Source of the DNA: Hydrogenophaga sp. | Lineage (GTDB): Bacteria > Pseudomonadota > Gammaproteobacteria > Burkholderiales > Burkholderiaceae_C | Assembly (NCBI GenBank): GCA_020048405.1 | Contig: JAIFMP010000040.1 | Location: 1-49,002, forward strand | Reading direction: 5' to 3' | DNA: 49,002 bases | Shown here: one piece after another, positions 25,801 through 33,409 of the stretch | How the letters are laid out: the number at the start of each line of letters is the position of its first letter | Position numbering within the stretch: position 1 is the first letter of the stretch | The notes under the pieces: model-generated | Seen by the model: the letters and a program-made list of their open reading frames with translations, nothing else | What the model was told of the DNA's origin: nothing | Database searches by the model: none | Made by a program: the position numbers and the translations under genes

Positions 25801-26374
25801 CGACAGCTATCGGCAACTGGTGGCCCAGGTTCAAGCTGCAGAGGCCCCGCTGGGAAAAACCAACCTGACCGAGTCCGTGGCACGCAACCTGGCCAAACTC
25901 ATGGCCTACAAAGACGAATACGAAGTGGCCCGCCTGCACACACAGGCGGCTTTTCATGACAAGCTGGAAGGGATGTTCGAGCCAGGCTACCGCCTGAATT
26001 ACCACCTGGCCCCGCCGCTGATCGCCAAAACCAACGACAAGGGCGAACTGGTGAAACAGAAGTTTGGCCCCGCCATGCTCACCGCGTTCAAGCTGCTGGC
26101 ACCGCTCAAAGCGCTGCGCGGCACCGCGCTCGACGTGTTTGGCCGTACCACCGAACGACGCAGCGAGCGCCAGTTGGTGGCCGACTACCGCAACACGGTG
26201 ACCGAACTGCTGGTCGGGCTGAACCCAGCCAACCACGCCCTGGCGCTGGAACTGGCCCAGGTGCCGGATGCCATCAAAGGCTTTGGCCACGTGAAGGAGC
26301 GCAACCTCCGCGCTGCTCGCCAGCGCTGGGATGGCTTGCTTATACAGTGGCGCAACGGCGGGTCCAAAATTTAA
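22823..26374 (+). CDS. Indolepyruvate:ferredoxin oxidoreductase, fused IorA-IorB type
   Basis: 1183 residues; the start is set by AAGGAG at 22812-22817 ahead of the ATG. The enzyme decarboxylates aryl- or branched-chain 2-oxo acids to acyl-CoA with reduction of ferredoxin, finishing the breakdown of transaminated amino acids. Order: N-terminal pyrimidine domain (about 30-400), thiamine-diphosphate domain (PWFCSGCPHNTSTKVPEG, about 460-480, to GDGTYFHSG), a cysteine-rich 4Fe-4S region (CEGCGDCG near 668, NCLSIEPL, CNKDLSCVKGFCPSF), then the fused gamma-type domain (VVAGVGGTGVITIGQLLG) and a C-terminal extension. It is divergent from an Lrp-type regulator. The upstream TACACT (22793-22798) is a possible -10. 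The long fused form is common in aerobic proteobacteria. Confidence 0.93.
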   Translation: MNAPLPEHLRQALTDVTLDDKYSLERGRAFMSGVQALVKLPMLQRQRDALAGKNTGGFISGYRGSPLGGYDQALQKAATHLKAQNIVFQPGVNEELAATALWGTQQLGFAPPGSNKFDGVFGIWYGKGPGVDRCSDVFKHANMAGTTPWGGVLAVAGDDHISKSSTAAHQSDHIFKACGLPVFFPANVQEILDLGLHALAMSRFAGVWAGMKTIQEIVESSATADVSPERVQIVLPDFPMPPGGVHIRWPDHPLDQEARLFDHKWYAALAYIRANRLNHNVIEGPADRLGIMASGKAYNDTRQALADLGLDTATCQRVGLRLHKVGVVWPLEAQTTREFATGLREILVVEEKRQVIEYQLKEELYNWRSDVRPTVLGKFNEVEGDFSGGEWSMPNPSAHTLLRANADLSPALIARAIYQRLKKLGVPDDVAARMDAHLALLDAKDRAMTKLAVPAGAERQPWFCSGCPHNTSTKVPEGSRAMAGIGCHYMSIWMDRATVGFTQMGGEGVPWVGQAPFCNDTHMFANLGDGTYFHSGLLAIRQSIAAGVNITYKLLYNDAVAMTGGQQVGERAEGHSVLQIQKSLTAEGVKALCIVTDEPDKYDGVALEPGVTVFHRDELDRVQREYREIAGTTAIIYDQTCATEKRRRRKRGTLATPDTTVVINEAVCEGCGDCGVQSNCLSIEPLETEFGRKRTINQSSCNKDLSCVKGFCPSFVTVQGKPKKKTAASAGVGFPHSELPEPVSTPLTEVCGMVVAGVGGTGVITIGQLLGVAAHMEGKGIVTQDAAGLAQKGGATWSHVLIGPDQSSIHTTRVGQAAADLVLGCDPLVVASKDTLLRLQAGRTRVVLNSHSAPTAAFVKNGSWDNPSDGCVAAISQAVAPNDLGLFNAEAMARAFMGDTLYVNPMVLGYAWQKGWIPLSRAALMRAIELNAVAVDANKAAFEWGRQAAHDWTAVQRLLAPTQTVTLHKRETLEHIVSRRVEWLTAYQNATYADSYRQLVAQVQAAEAPLGKTNLTESVARNLAKLMAYKDEYEVARLHTQAAFHDKLEGMFEPGYRLNYHLAPPLIAKTNDKGELVKQKFGPAMLTAFKLLAPLKALRGTALDVFGRTTERRSERQLVADYRNTVTELLVGLNPANHALALELAQVPDAIKGFGHVKERNLRAARQRWDGLLIQWRNGGSKI

Positions 26375-26430
26375 TGACTTTTTGGCATCCGGCGCTTTAT
26401 CTATATATGAAGTCAGCTATACATTCAGAA
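26366..26430. repeat. AT-rich short repeat after the indolepyruvate oxidoreductase gene
   Basis: This AT-rich segment begins at the gene's last codons and holds the core GGCATCCGGCGCTT (26384-26397), which recurs with one change inside the MFS gene (238-251, minus strand). TGACTT and AAGTCA form distant arms. The layout resembles a short dispersed repeat I associate with Comamonadaceae genomes; that association is from memory and needs a search. Confidence 0.45.
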
Positions 26431-26436
26431 TTTACC

Positions 26437-26453
26437 CACCCCCACACGGGGTG
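26437..26453 (+). terminator. Small GC hairpin upstream of yajC
   Basis: CACCCC-CACAC-GGGGTG forms a 6-bp stem, followed by AGGCTTTG with only three T in a row. It could terminate transcription from the upstream oxidoreductase gene, but the missing T-tract makes this weak. Confidence 0.3.
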
Positions 26454-26485
26454 AGGCTTTGTACCCATACAAACCCGCAACGGCC

Positions 26486-26511
26486 TTGAAAACCGGCCGG
26501 CGGCCTACAAT
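26486..26511 (+). promoter_or_regulatory. Candidate yajC promoter
   Basis: TACAAT at 26506-26511 is a good -10; TTGAAA at 26486-26491 could be a -35 but the spacer is only 14 bases, so the -10 is the firmer part. Transcription would begin about 50 bases before the yajC GTG. Confidence 0.4.
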
Positions 26512-26569
26512 TGTCAGTTGCTTGCGCGCCTGCCGGGCGTGCGCCATCGCATCAATTCTGGAGCTCCCT

Positions 26570-26890
26570 GTGTTCATTTCTTCCGCCTTTGCCCAAACCG
26601 CTGCCGCTGGCGACACCCAAAGCACTCTGATGGGCATGTTGCCTTTGGTGCTGATGTTTGTGGTGCTGTACTTCGTGATGATCCGCCCTCAGATGAAAAA
26701 GGCCAAGGAGCACAAAACCATGGTCGAAGCCCTGGCCAAAGGCGACGAAATCGTGGTGGCCGGTGGCATGCTGGGCAAAATTGCCAAGCTTGGCGAGACC
26801 CACATCCACGTGGAAGTGGCCAGCGGGGTTGAAATCCAGTTCCAGCGCTCTGCTGTGGTGCAAGTGTTGCCCAAGGGCTCTGTCAAATAA
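26570..26890 (+). CDS. yajC: Preprotein translocase accessory protein YajC
   Basis: 106 residues from a GTG start supported by GGAG 6-7 bases upstream; the longer open frame to 26459 is not family-like. One membrane helix (MLPLVLMFVVLYFVMIRPQ) is followed by the cytoplasmic YajC domain (MVEALAKGDEIVVAGGMLGK). YajC associates with SecDF and aids SecYEG export. The usual neighbours secD and secF follow; tgt, often upstream in Burkholderiales, is not here and the indolepyruvate oxidoreductase gene takes its place. Confidence 0.95.
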   Translation: MFISSAFAQTAAAGDTQSTLMGMLPLVLMFVVLYFVMIRPQMKKAKEHKTMVEALAKGDEIVVAGGMLGKIAKLGETHIHVEVASGVEIQFQRSAVVQVLPKGSVK

Positions 26891-26915
26891 AGTTCCGTTT
26901 CTTGCCTGTCGCAAT

Positions 26916-26968
26916 GGCGGCGCAGACACCTACCCGGAGTCAACCCGGGCCACAGGGGTCTCGCCGCC
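26916..26968 (+). promoter_or_regulatory. Long hairpin in the yajC-secD spacer
   Basis: Three nested stems are visible: GGCGGCG (26916-26922) with CGCCGCC (26962-26968); AGACACCT (26924-26931) with AGGGGTCT (26954-26961), 7 of 8 paired; and CCCGG (26933-26937) with CCGGG (26945-26949). Only one base is bulged between the outer two stems. TTTGATGTTTTT follows, so the element could act as an attenuator, a processing site or a stability element separating yajC from secD. Confidence 0.55.
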
Positions 26969-26972
26969 TTTG

Positions 26973-27002
26973 ATGTTTTTGAAAATGGTGCCCTTTCCAT
27001 GA
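26973..27002 (+). other. Mini-ORF overlapping the secD start
   Basis: A 9-codon reading frame (MFLKMVPFP, with an inner ATG at 26985) ends in a TGA that overlaps the secD ATG as ATGA (26999-27002). secD itself lacks a good ribosome site, so termination here could feed secD translation. It may equally be chance. Confidence 0.2.
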
Positions 27003-28903
27003 ACCGTTATCCCATCTGGAAGTACGTGGTCATTCTGGTGATGCTGCTTGTCGGCAGCATTTACAGCTTGCCCAACCTGTTTGGCGAGGCCCCTGCCGTG
27101 CAGGTGTCATCTGCCAAGGCCACGTTGAAAGTGGACACTGCCACACTCACAAAAGTAGAGCAAGTTCTGAAAACCGAGAGTATCGAATCTGCGTTGATTC
27201 AGATGGACGGCAACTCTGTCAAAGCCCGATTCAACGATACCGACACGCAACTCAAGGCCCGTGATGCACTGGAAAAGGCCTTCAACCCCGACCCCGCCAA
27301 CCCCACACACACGGTGGCGCTGAACCTGCTGCCCCGCACCCCAGCCTGGCTGCAGGCCTTTCACGCCAACCCGATGTACCTGGGCCTGGACCTTCGAGGT
27401 GGTGTGCACTTCCTGCTTCAAGTGGACATGCAAGGCGCACTCACCAAAAAAGCCGAGGTGTTTGCAGGCGACGTGCGGATGGCGCTGCGCGAAAAGGGCA
27501 TACGCCACGGCGGAGTCCAGCGCAACGGTCAGGCACTGGAGCTGAAGTTGCGCGACGCGGCAACAGCCCAGCAAGCGAAAAACGTCCTGCAAGACCAGTT
27601 TGCAGACTTGCTGGTGGCCGAGGCCGCCGACGGGTCCGATGTGCGCCTGACGCTCACCGTCAAGCCCGAAGCGGCCCGCCGGGTGCAGGACCAAGCGCTG
27701 AAACAAAACATCACCACGCTGCACAACCGCATCAACGAACTCGGCGTGGCCGAACCCATCATCCAGCAACAGGGTGCAGACCGCATCGTGGTGCAACTGC
27801 CTGGCGTGCAAGACACGGCCAAGGCCAAAGACATCCTGGGCCGCACGGCCACGCTGGAACTGCGCATGGTGGACGAAAGCAGCGAAGGCCGGGCAGCCGA
27901 ATCCGGCAGTGGTGCCGTGCCCTTTGGCTCGGAGCGCCACCTGGACCGCACAGGCCGCCCCGTCATCACAAAACGCCAGGTGGTGCTGACCGGCGAAAAC
28001 CTGACCGACGCCCAGGCTGGCTTCGACGGCCAGACGCAGGAAGCCGCCGTGCACCTGACGCTGGACGCTAAAGGCTCCCGTATCTTCCGCGACGTGACCC
28101 GCGACAACGTTGGCAAACGCATGGCGATCCTGCTGTTTGAAAAGGGCAAGGGCGAAGTGGTGACAGCCCCCGTGATTCGGGGCGAAATCGGCGGTGGCAG
28201 GGTGCAAATCTCCGGCAGCATGACCACGGCGGAAGCCTCGGACACCGCGTTGCTGCTTCGCGCAGGCTCGCTGGCTGCGCCCATGGACATCATCGAAGAA
28301 CGGACCATCGGCCCCAGCCTGGGCGCCGAAAACATTGCAAAAGGCTTCAACAGCGTGTTGTGGGGCTTTTTGGCGGTGGCGGCCTTCATGTGTCTGTACT
28401 ACATGCTGTTTGGCGTGTTCTCCAGCGTGGCGTTGGCGTTCAACCTGGTGTTGCTGGTGGCCATTCTGTCCATGCTGCAGGCCACACTCACACTGCCAGG
28501 TATGGCCGCCATGGCACTGGCGCTGGGCATGGCCATTGATGCCAACGTGCTGATCAACGAGCGCGTGCGCGAAGAACTGCGCAATGGCGCTTCGCCCCAG
28601 GCCGCCATCCATGCAGGTTACGACCGAGCATGGGGCACCATCCTTGACTCGAACATCACCACCCTGATCGCAGGCATTGCACTGCTGTTGTTCGGCTCGG
28701 GCCCGGTGCGGGGGTTTGCCGTGGTGCACTGCATCGGCATCCTGACCTCCATGTTCTCTGCTGTGTTCTTCTCACGCGGCCTGGTCAACCTTTGGTACGG
28801 ACGGCAGAAAAAGCTCAAGAGCGTGTCCATCGGCACTGTGTGGAAGCCCGATGCGCCCACGACATCCGCCAAATCATCCACGGCTGTGGCCCAAGCAGAC
28901 TGA
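26999..28903 (+). CDS. secD: Protein translocase subunit SecD
   Basis: 634 residues, full length. An N-terminal helix (KYVVILVMLLVGSIYSLPNL) precedes the large periplasmic domain with the P1 head; LGLDLRGGVHFLLQVDM marks the conserved D1 motif and GMAIDANVLINERVREELR the D4 motif with the conserved Asp of the proton path. Five further helices (from about residue 455) close the protein. With SecF it uses the proton gradient to complete export. A structured spacer rather than a ribosome site precedes it; secF follows after 12 bases. Confidence 0.97.
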   Translation: MNRYPIWKYVVILVMLLVGSIYSLPNLFGEAPAVQVSSAKATLKVDTATLTKVEQVLKTESIESALIQMDGNSVKARFNDTDTQLKARDALEKAFNPDPANPTHTVALNLLPRTPAWLQAFHANPMYLGLDLRGGVHFLLQVDMQGALTKKAEVFAGDVRMALREKGIRHGGVQRNGQALELKLRDAATAQQAKNVLQDQFADLLVAEAADGSDVRLTLTVKPEAARRVQDQALKQNITTLHNRINELGVAEPIIQQQGADRIVVQLPGVQDTAKAKDILGRTATLELRMVDESSEGRAAESGSGAVPFGSERHLDRTGRPVITKRQVVLTGENLTDAQAGFDGQTQEAAVHLTLDAKGSRIFRDVTRDNVGKRMAILLFEKGKGEVVTAPVIRGEIGGGRVQISGSMTTAEASDTALLLRAGSLAAPMDIIEERTIGPSLGAENIAKGFNSVLWGFLAVAAFMCLYYMLFGVFSSVALAFNLVLLVAILSMLQATLTLPGMAAMALALGMAIDANVLINERVREELRNGASPQAAIHAGYDRAWGTILDSNITTLIAGIALLLFGSGPVRGFAVVHCIGILTSMFSAVFFSRGLVNLWYGRQKKLKSVSIGTVWKPDAPTTSAKSSTAVAQAD

Positions 28904-28915
28904 TCCGGAGTCACC

Positions 28916-29866
28916 ATGGAACTGTTCAAAATCCGCAAAGACATACCCCTGATGCGCCACGCGTTGGTGCTCAACGCGTTCTCTTTCATCACATTTCTGG
29001 CGGCGGTGTTCTTTCTGTTCACCAAGGGTCTGGCCTTGTCGGTTGAGTTCACCGGTGGCACCGTGGTCGAAGTGGCCTACCAGCAACCAGCCGACCTGAA
29101 CCGCGTGCGCGACGTGGTAGCCAAGCTCGGTTACCACGATGTGATGGTGCAAAACTTCGGCACTTCACGCGACGTGATGGTGCGGCTCCCCCCCGTGGCG
29201 GGTCAGACCTCCGGCCAACAAAGCGAAGTCCTGATGACAGCGCTGACAGCCGACAACGCCGAGGTGGCTTTGCGTCGCACCGAGTTCGTGGGACCTCAGG
29301 TGGGCAAGGAGCTGGCTCAGGACGGTCTGACCGCTCTCAGCCTGGTGGTGGTGGGCATCATGATTTACTTGGCGTTCCGCTTTGAGTGGAAGTACGCCGT
29401 GTCGGCCATCATCGCCAACCTTCATGACGTGATCATCATCCTGGGCTTCTTCGCGTTTTTCCAGTGGGAGTTCTCGCTGCCAGTTCTGGCTGCCGTGTTG
29501 GCTGTGCTGGGTTACTCGGTGAACGAGTCCGTGGTGATTTTTGACCGAATACGGGAAACCTTCCGCAAGCAACGCAAGATGAACACGGTTCAAGTGATCG
29601 ACCACGCCATCACGTCCACCATCAGCCGCACCATCATCACCCACGGCTCCACTCAGATCATGGTTTTGTCCATGTTGTTGTTCGGCGGTCCCACGCTGTT
29701 TTACTTTGCACTGGCGCTGACCATTGGTATTCTGTTCGGAATTTATTCGTCCATTTTTGTGGCGGCTGCGGTGGCCATGTGGCTGGGCATCAAGCGAGAA
29801 GACCTGATCAAACCCGAGAAGCGTGAAGGCAACCCCGACGACCCCAACCATGGCGCCTCTGCCTGA
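28916..29866 (+). CDS. secF: Protein translocase subunit SecF
   Basis: 316 residues. A first helix (residues 20-38), SVEFTGGTVVEVAY (the SecF D1-like motif), a periplasmic domain to about 130, and five helices carrying GYSVNESVVIFDRIRE, the D4-type motif with the conserved Asp. GGAGTCACC before the ATG supplies a ribosome site. It forms the SecDF-YajC complex with the two genes upstream. All family features are present and no irregularity is seen. Confidence 0.97.
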   Translation: MELFKIRKDIPLMRHALVLNAFSFITFLAAVFFLFTKGLALSVEFTGGTVVEVAYQQPADLNRVRDVVAKLGYHDVMVQNFGTSRDVMVRLPPVAGQTSGQQSEVLMTALTADNAEVALRRTEFVGPQVGKELAQDGLTALSLVVVGIMIYLAFRFEWKYAVSAIIANLHDVIIILGFFAFFQWEFSLPVLAAVLAVLGYSVNESVVIFDRIRETFRKQRKMNTVQVIDHAITSTISRTIITHGSTQIMVLSMLLFGGPTLFYFALALTIGILFGIYSSIFVAAAVAMWLGIKREDLIKPEKREGNPDDPNHGASA

Positions 29867-29926
29867 TCCCGCCTGACGGCTCACGTACCCGGAAGCATTT
29901 GTCCATTTGAATTCTGTGTTGCCACT

Positions 29927-32239
29927 GTGCCAGCTCCATCGCCATTGATTGCCGTGGCACACGCCACCCGCCAGCGCTTTTGCTCGCAGGTGGGGCTGTT
30001 GTTGCCCAAAGTGTGCGACGACATGCGCGAGCACCTGAACACCCAGCTGGACAAGGCCCTTACGGCGCGTGACATGCAAACCGCGCGTGATTCACTGACC
30101 GAATTCGACCAACTCTCGCGCACCTGGATCGATGGCGTGCGTGCCGCTCTTCAGCAAAGCCTTCATCAGCGCCATGCGGCGCAGGCCGGGCACACAGTTC
30201 CAGGCCGACTTGAATTGATGGCCACAGAGGCGGTTGAAGACCAATTGTTGGCCTCCAAATTGGCTTTGGCCATTCACGATGGCGTGGGCCAGGCGTGGAC
30301 GGATTTGCGCCAGCGATTGGTGTTTGCCGAGAACCGCACCGAATTGCAAAACACTGATGTGGTGCGTCCAGAAACGCTGGGCCGCATCATGTTGGATGAG
30401 TGGGTGCACGCGGGGTTGTCACGTGACAACTTGAAAATGCTCACCTCGGTCATCCACCACGGCCAGAGCAACAGGATGGCAACCGCTTACCAAGAGGCCA
30501 ATCGCTTTCTGGTTACCAACGGTGTGATGCCCGAAATCCAACTCAAGCACACGGTGCGCAAGTCCCCGGGAGACGACGCGGCGCCGAAATCACACGCCAG
30601 CACAGCGGCCAACACCTTGAAAATGCCCGCGCTGGACAGCAAACCCGGGACCGCTTTTGCGCCTACTGCGCACCTCAGCGAAATGGGTCGTTCGCACGGT
30701 TCGCACACCGAGGTATGGAGCAAAGCCCGACACCAGGCACAGGAACTCATGGGCAGAATCCGGCGTTTGCTGGTAGACCGAGGTGGAGCGCCTGCAGGCC
30801 CCGGCGGAACCGGTGATGCCACCGTCAGACACCAACCGTCTCCGGGGCTGCAGACCATCCTCAACGACAGCCGCTTGCGTGGAGCAGGTCCAGCTGGGGA
30901 CGACGTCGACTATCGCCAGATGGGCGACTTGGTACACCACGTCCAGCAAGCCACCGACTTGGTCCGCCAGCGCAGCAACGAACTCAAGCAGGCTGCGCGG
31001 ACGCCTGATGAGAAAGCCATCATTGAGGTGGTGGCGCTGATGTTTCAGGCCATCCTGGCGGAAGACCGCATCCAAGCATCTTTGCGAATCTGGTTTGCCC
31101 GCCTGCAGATACCGGTCCTGCGTGTGGCGCTTGCCGAGCCAGACTTTTTCAGCTCCATGCAGCATCCCGCCAGGCGGCTGATTGACCGCATGGGCTCGTG
31201 TGCACTGGGTTTCGATGCAGCGCTGTCTGACGTGAGTGCCCAGGCATTGGAGGCTGAAGTTCGTCGCATTGTGCAGGTCATTGAGCAGTATCCAGAAACC
31301 GGTCGGCGCGTGTTCCAACTGGTGTTTGACGAGTTCCAGAAGTTTCTCGCCATTCAACTTCAGGCGCTGGGACCTGCGGGCAAACTCGTGACAGTGGCAC
31401 AACAAGTGGAGCAAAAAGAAACGCTTGCCGTGCAATACACCATTGAGTTACGCAAGCTCCTCAACGACATGCCCGTGCGTGATGAGATCCGCGACTTCCT
31501 GTTCAAGATCTGGGCTGAAGTGTTGGCTGTGTCCACCGTGAAGCTGGGTGCAAAACACACTGAGATGGTATTGCTCAAACAAACTGCCTGTGACCTGTTG
31601 TGGGCTGCCGCTGCCAAGCCCTCGCGAGCCGAGCGGGCGCAAGCCATTTCTCAGTTGCCGGGTTTGCTGGCGCGCTTGCGCAAAGGCATGACCTTGCTGG
31701 GAATTGAGAACAACGCACAGGAGGCACACATCAAGATTCTCAGCGACATCATGGCCGACGCCTTCATGTCGCGCACCGACAGCATTCCGGCGGCTCAACT
31801 GGCAGAGGTCACGCGCAATCTGTCGGTGCTGGAAAACTTCCTGCCCGAAGGCGGCGTAGGCGACTTGGAGCTGGACCAGGAAAGCATTGAAATGATCACG
31901 GGAGTGGATGCCTCTAACATCGAAGTGATCACCACTGGCGGAACCGCAGCAGGGGATGCCAGCAGGGGCTGGGCGCAAGAACTTCAGCTCGGCAGTTGGT
32001 TCCAGCTCGATCACAACAACTCGATCAATCAAGTGCAGCTTGCTTGGCGCAGCCAGCACGGACAGTTGTGTTTGTTCACCACTGTGCACCAGCGTTGTTT
32101 TCTGGTTCAAACCACTCGGGTGGCTGCATATCTACAAGCTGGATTGCTGATACCTGCCGAGCAGGAAACCCTTACCGTGCGCGCCACCCGTGCAGCACTT
32201 GAAAAACTCGAGGCCAACCCCGAACGCCTGCTGCACTGA
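29927..32239 (+). CDS. DUF1631 family protein
   Basis: 770 residues from a GTG start. A soluble, mostly helical protein without signal peptide or membrane segment. It matches DUF1631 along its length: an N-terminal segment ending RLELMATEAVEDQLLASKLA, a low-complexity middle (about 210-310), and a conserved C-terminal part with QIPVLRVALAEPDFFSSMQHPARRLID in sections and a PilZ-like end (GSWFQLDHNNSINQVQLAWR). The PilZ-like end hints at nucleotide (cyclic-di-GMP) binding, but the function is unknown. It follows secF by 60 bases and converges with dprA. Confidence 0.85.
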   Translation: MPAPSPLIAVAHATRQRFCSQVGLLLPKVCDDMREHLNTQLDKALTARDMQTARDSLTEFDQLSRTWIDGVRAALQQSLHQRHAAQAGHTVPGRLELMATEAVEDQLLASKLALAIHDGVGQAWTDLRQRLVFAENRTELQNTDVVRPETLGRIMLDEWVHAGLSRDNLKMLTSVIHHGQSNRMATAYQEANRFLVTNGVMPEIQLKHTVRKSPGDDAAPKSHASTAANTLKMPALDSKPGTAFAPTAHLSEMGRSHGSHTEVWSKARHQAQELMGRIRRLLVDRGGAPAGPGGTGDATVRHQPSPGLQTILNDSRLRGAGPAGDDVDYRQMGDLVHHVQQATDLVRQRSNELKQAARTPDEKAIIEVVALMFQAILAEDRIQASLRIWFARLQIPVLRVALAEPDFFSSMQHPARRLIDRMGSCALGFDAALSDVSAQALEAEVRRIVQVIEQYPETGRRVFQLVFDEFQKFLAIQLQALGPAGKLVTVAQQVEQKETLAVQYTIELRKLLNDMPVRDEIRDFLFKIWAEVLAVSTVKLGAKHTEMVLLKQTACDLLWAAAAKPSRAERAQAISQLPGLLARLRKGMTLLGIENNAQEAHIKILSDIMADAFMSRTDSIPAAQLAEVTRNLSVLENFLPEGGVGDLELDQESIEMITGVDASNIEVITTGGTAAGDASRGWAQELQLGSWFQLDHNNSINQVQLAWRSQHGQLCLFTTVHQRCFLVQTTRVAAYLQAGLLIPAEQETLTVRATRAALEKLEANPERLLH

Positions 32240-32269
32240 AGGCACCCAGCGCAGCCCCTGCAGACGGGA

Positions 32270-33397
32270 TCAAATGCGCACCATCCGCTGAAACAAGCCA
32301 CCGTTTGCGCGGGACACATGGCCATCCAGCTCAAGCTCCAACAGTTGCGCCTGCAGTTGTGCAGTTTCCAGCCCTGTGCGCGCCTGCAAGGCGTCGAGCC
32401 CGATGGGTTCGAACCCCATGGCCAGCAGCAGCGGTGCTTGCGCTGCGTCAAGACCATGGGGCACATCGTGTTCGTCGGTCGGTACGTCTGTATCTGCGGC
32501 CAACGGTGCCACGATGCGCAAGTCTTCCAGCACATCCTGAGCAGACTCCACCAGCTTCGCACCTTGGCGAATCAACGCATGGCAACCCTTGGACTGTGTG
32601 GCGTGAATAGACCCAGGAATCGCGAACACCTCCCGCCCCATGTCGGCCGCCAGTCGTGCAGTGATCAGTGAGCCCGAAGCCAGCGCCGCCTCCACCACCA
32701 GAGTGCCCTGGCTCAATCCCGCGATGATGCGGTTGCGTTTGGGGAAATGGGCTGCTGCTGGTGCGGTCCCGAGCACAAACTCGCTCACCACCAGACCGTG
32801 TTGCGCAATTCGGTGCGCCAGAGACAGGTGGCGGCGGGGATACACCCTGTCCAACCCCGTGCCAACCACGGCGATGGTGGCACCACCAGCATCCAGCGCC
32901 CCGCTGTGGGCAGCACCATCCACCCCCAAGGCCAGGCCGGAAACAACACACACGCCGGCCGCAGCCAAAGCCAAGGCAAAGTCGTGAGCGTTTTGCTCCC
33001 CTTGTGGGGTGGGATTGCGGCTGCCCACCACCGCCAGTCTCTGGGGATGGTGCAGCAATTCCATGCGTCCCATCAAAAAGAGCACCAAGGGAGGATCGGC
33101 CGTTTCAAGGAGTTCGCGCGGGTACGCTGGGTCGGCCAGAGTCAGCATGCAGTGCGCTGGGCTTTGGTCGAGCCAAGATTGGGTCTGTACCCACTGCGCC
33201 TCAAAGCCCTCAGGCAATGTCAGCAAGGCATCGGCCTGCGTGGCACTGACCACATGGCGAAGGGCTGAAACAGGCTGCTGAAAAATCTGGCTGGGGAGGC
33301 CGAATGCAGCCAGCAATTTGCGGGCACTGGCGTCGCCCACACCGTGGGTCAAACGCAGACGCAACCACGCGGCCAGTTCAGCTGGATCGGTGTCCAT
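32270..33397 (-). CDS. dprA: DNA-processing protein DprA
   Basis: 375 residues. DprA loads RecA on incoming single-stranded DNA during natural transformation. Visible parts are an N-terminal SAM-like region, the Rossmann fold with VVGSRNPTPQG (about 124-134), VVSGLALGVDGAAHSGAL and FPKRNRIIAGLSQGTLVVEA, and a C-terminal winged-helix (DPLGLDALQARTGLETAQLQ-type, here PIGLDALQARTGLETAQLQ). It lies 12 bases after the LysM gene on the same strand, a conserved arrangement in Burkholderiales. Other competence genes are outside the window. Confidence 0.95.
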   Translation of the reverse strand: MDTDPAELAAWLRLRLTHGVGDASARKLLAAFGLPSQIFQQPVSALRHVVSATQADALLTLPEGFEAQWVQTQSWLDQSPAHCMLTLADPAYPRELLETADPPLVLFLMGRMELLHHPQRLAVVGSRNPTPQGEQNAHDFALALAAAGVCVVSGLALGVDGAAHSGALDAGGATIAVVGTGLDRVYPRRHLSLAHRIAQHGLVVSEFVLGTAPAAAHFPKRNRIIAGLSQGTLVVEAALASGSLITARLAADMGREVFAIPGSIHATQSKGCHALIRQGAKLVESAQDVLEDLRIVAPLAADTDVPTDEHDVPHGLDAAQAPLLLAMGFEPIGLDALQARTGLETAQLQAQLLELELDGHVSRANGGLFQRMVRI

Positions 33398-33409
33398 CAG
33401 ACACCCTGC

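Noticed and set aside
24047-26290. A 747-codon open frame on the minus strand
   Set aside because: It lies entirely opposite the indolepyruvate oxidoreductase gene and is histidine/glycine-rich without any recognisable motif.
32400-32425. GGTTCGAACCCC, resembling a tRNA T-arm
   Set aside because: No acceptor, D or anticodon arm surrounds it; it is coding sequence within dprA.
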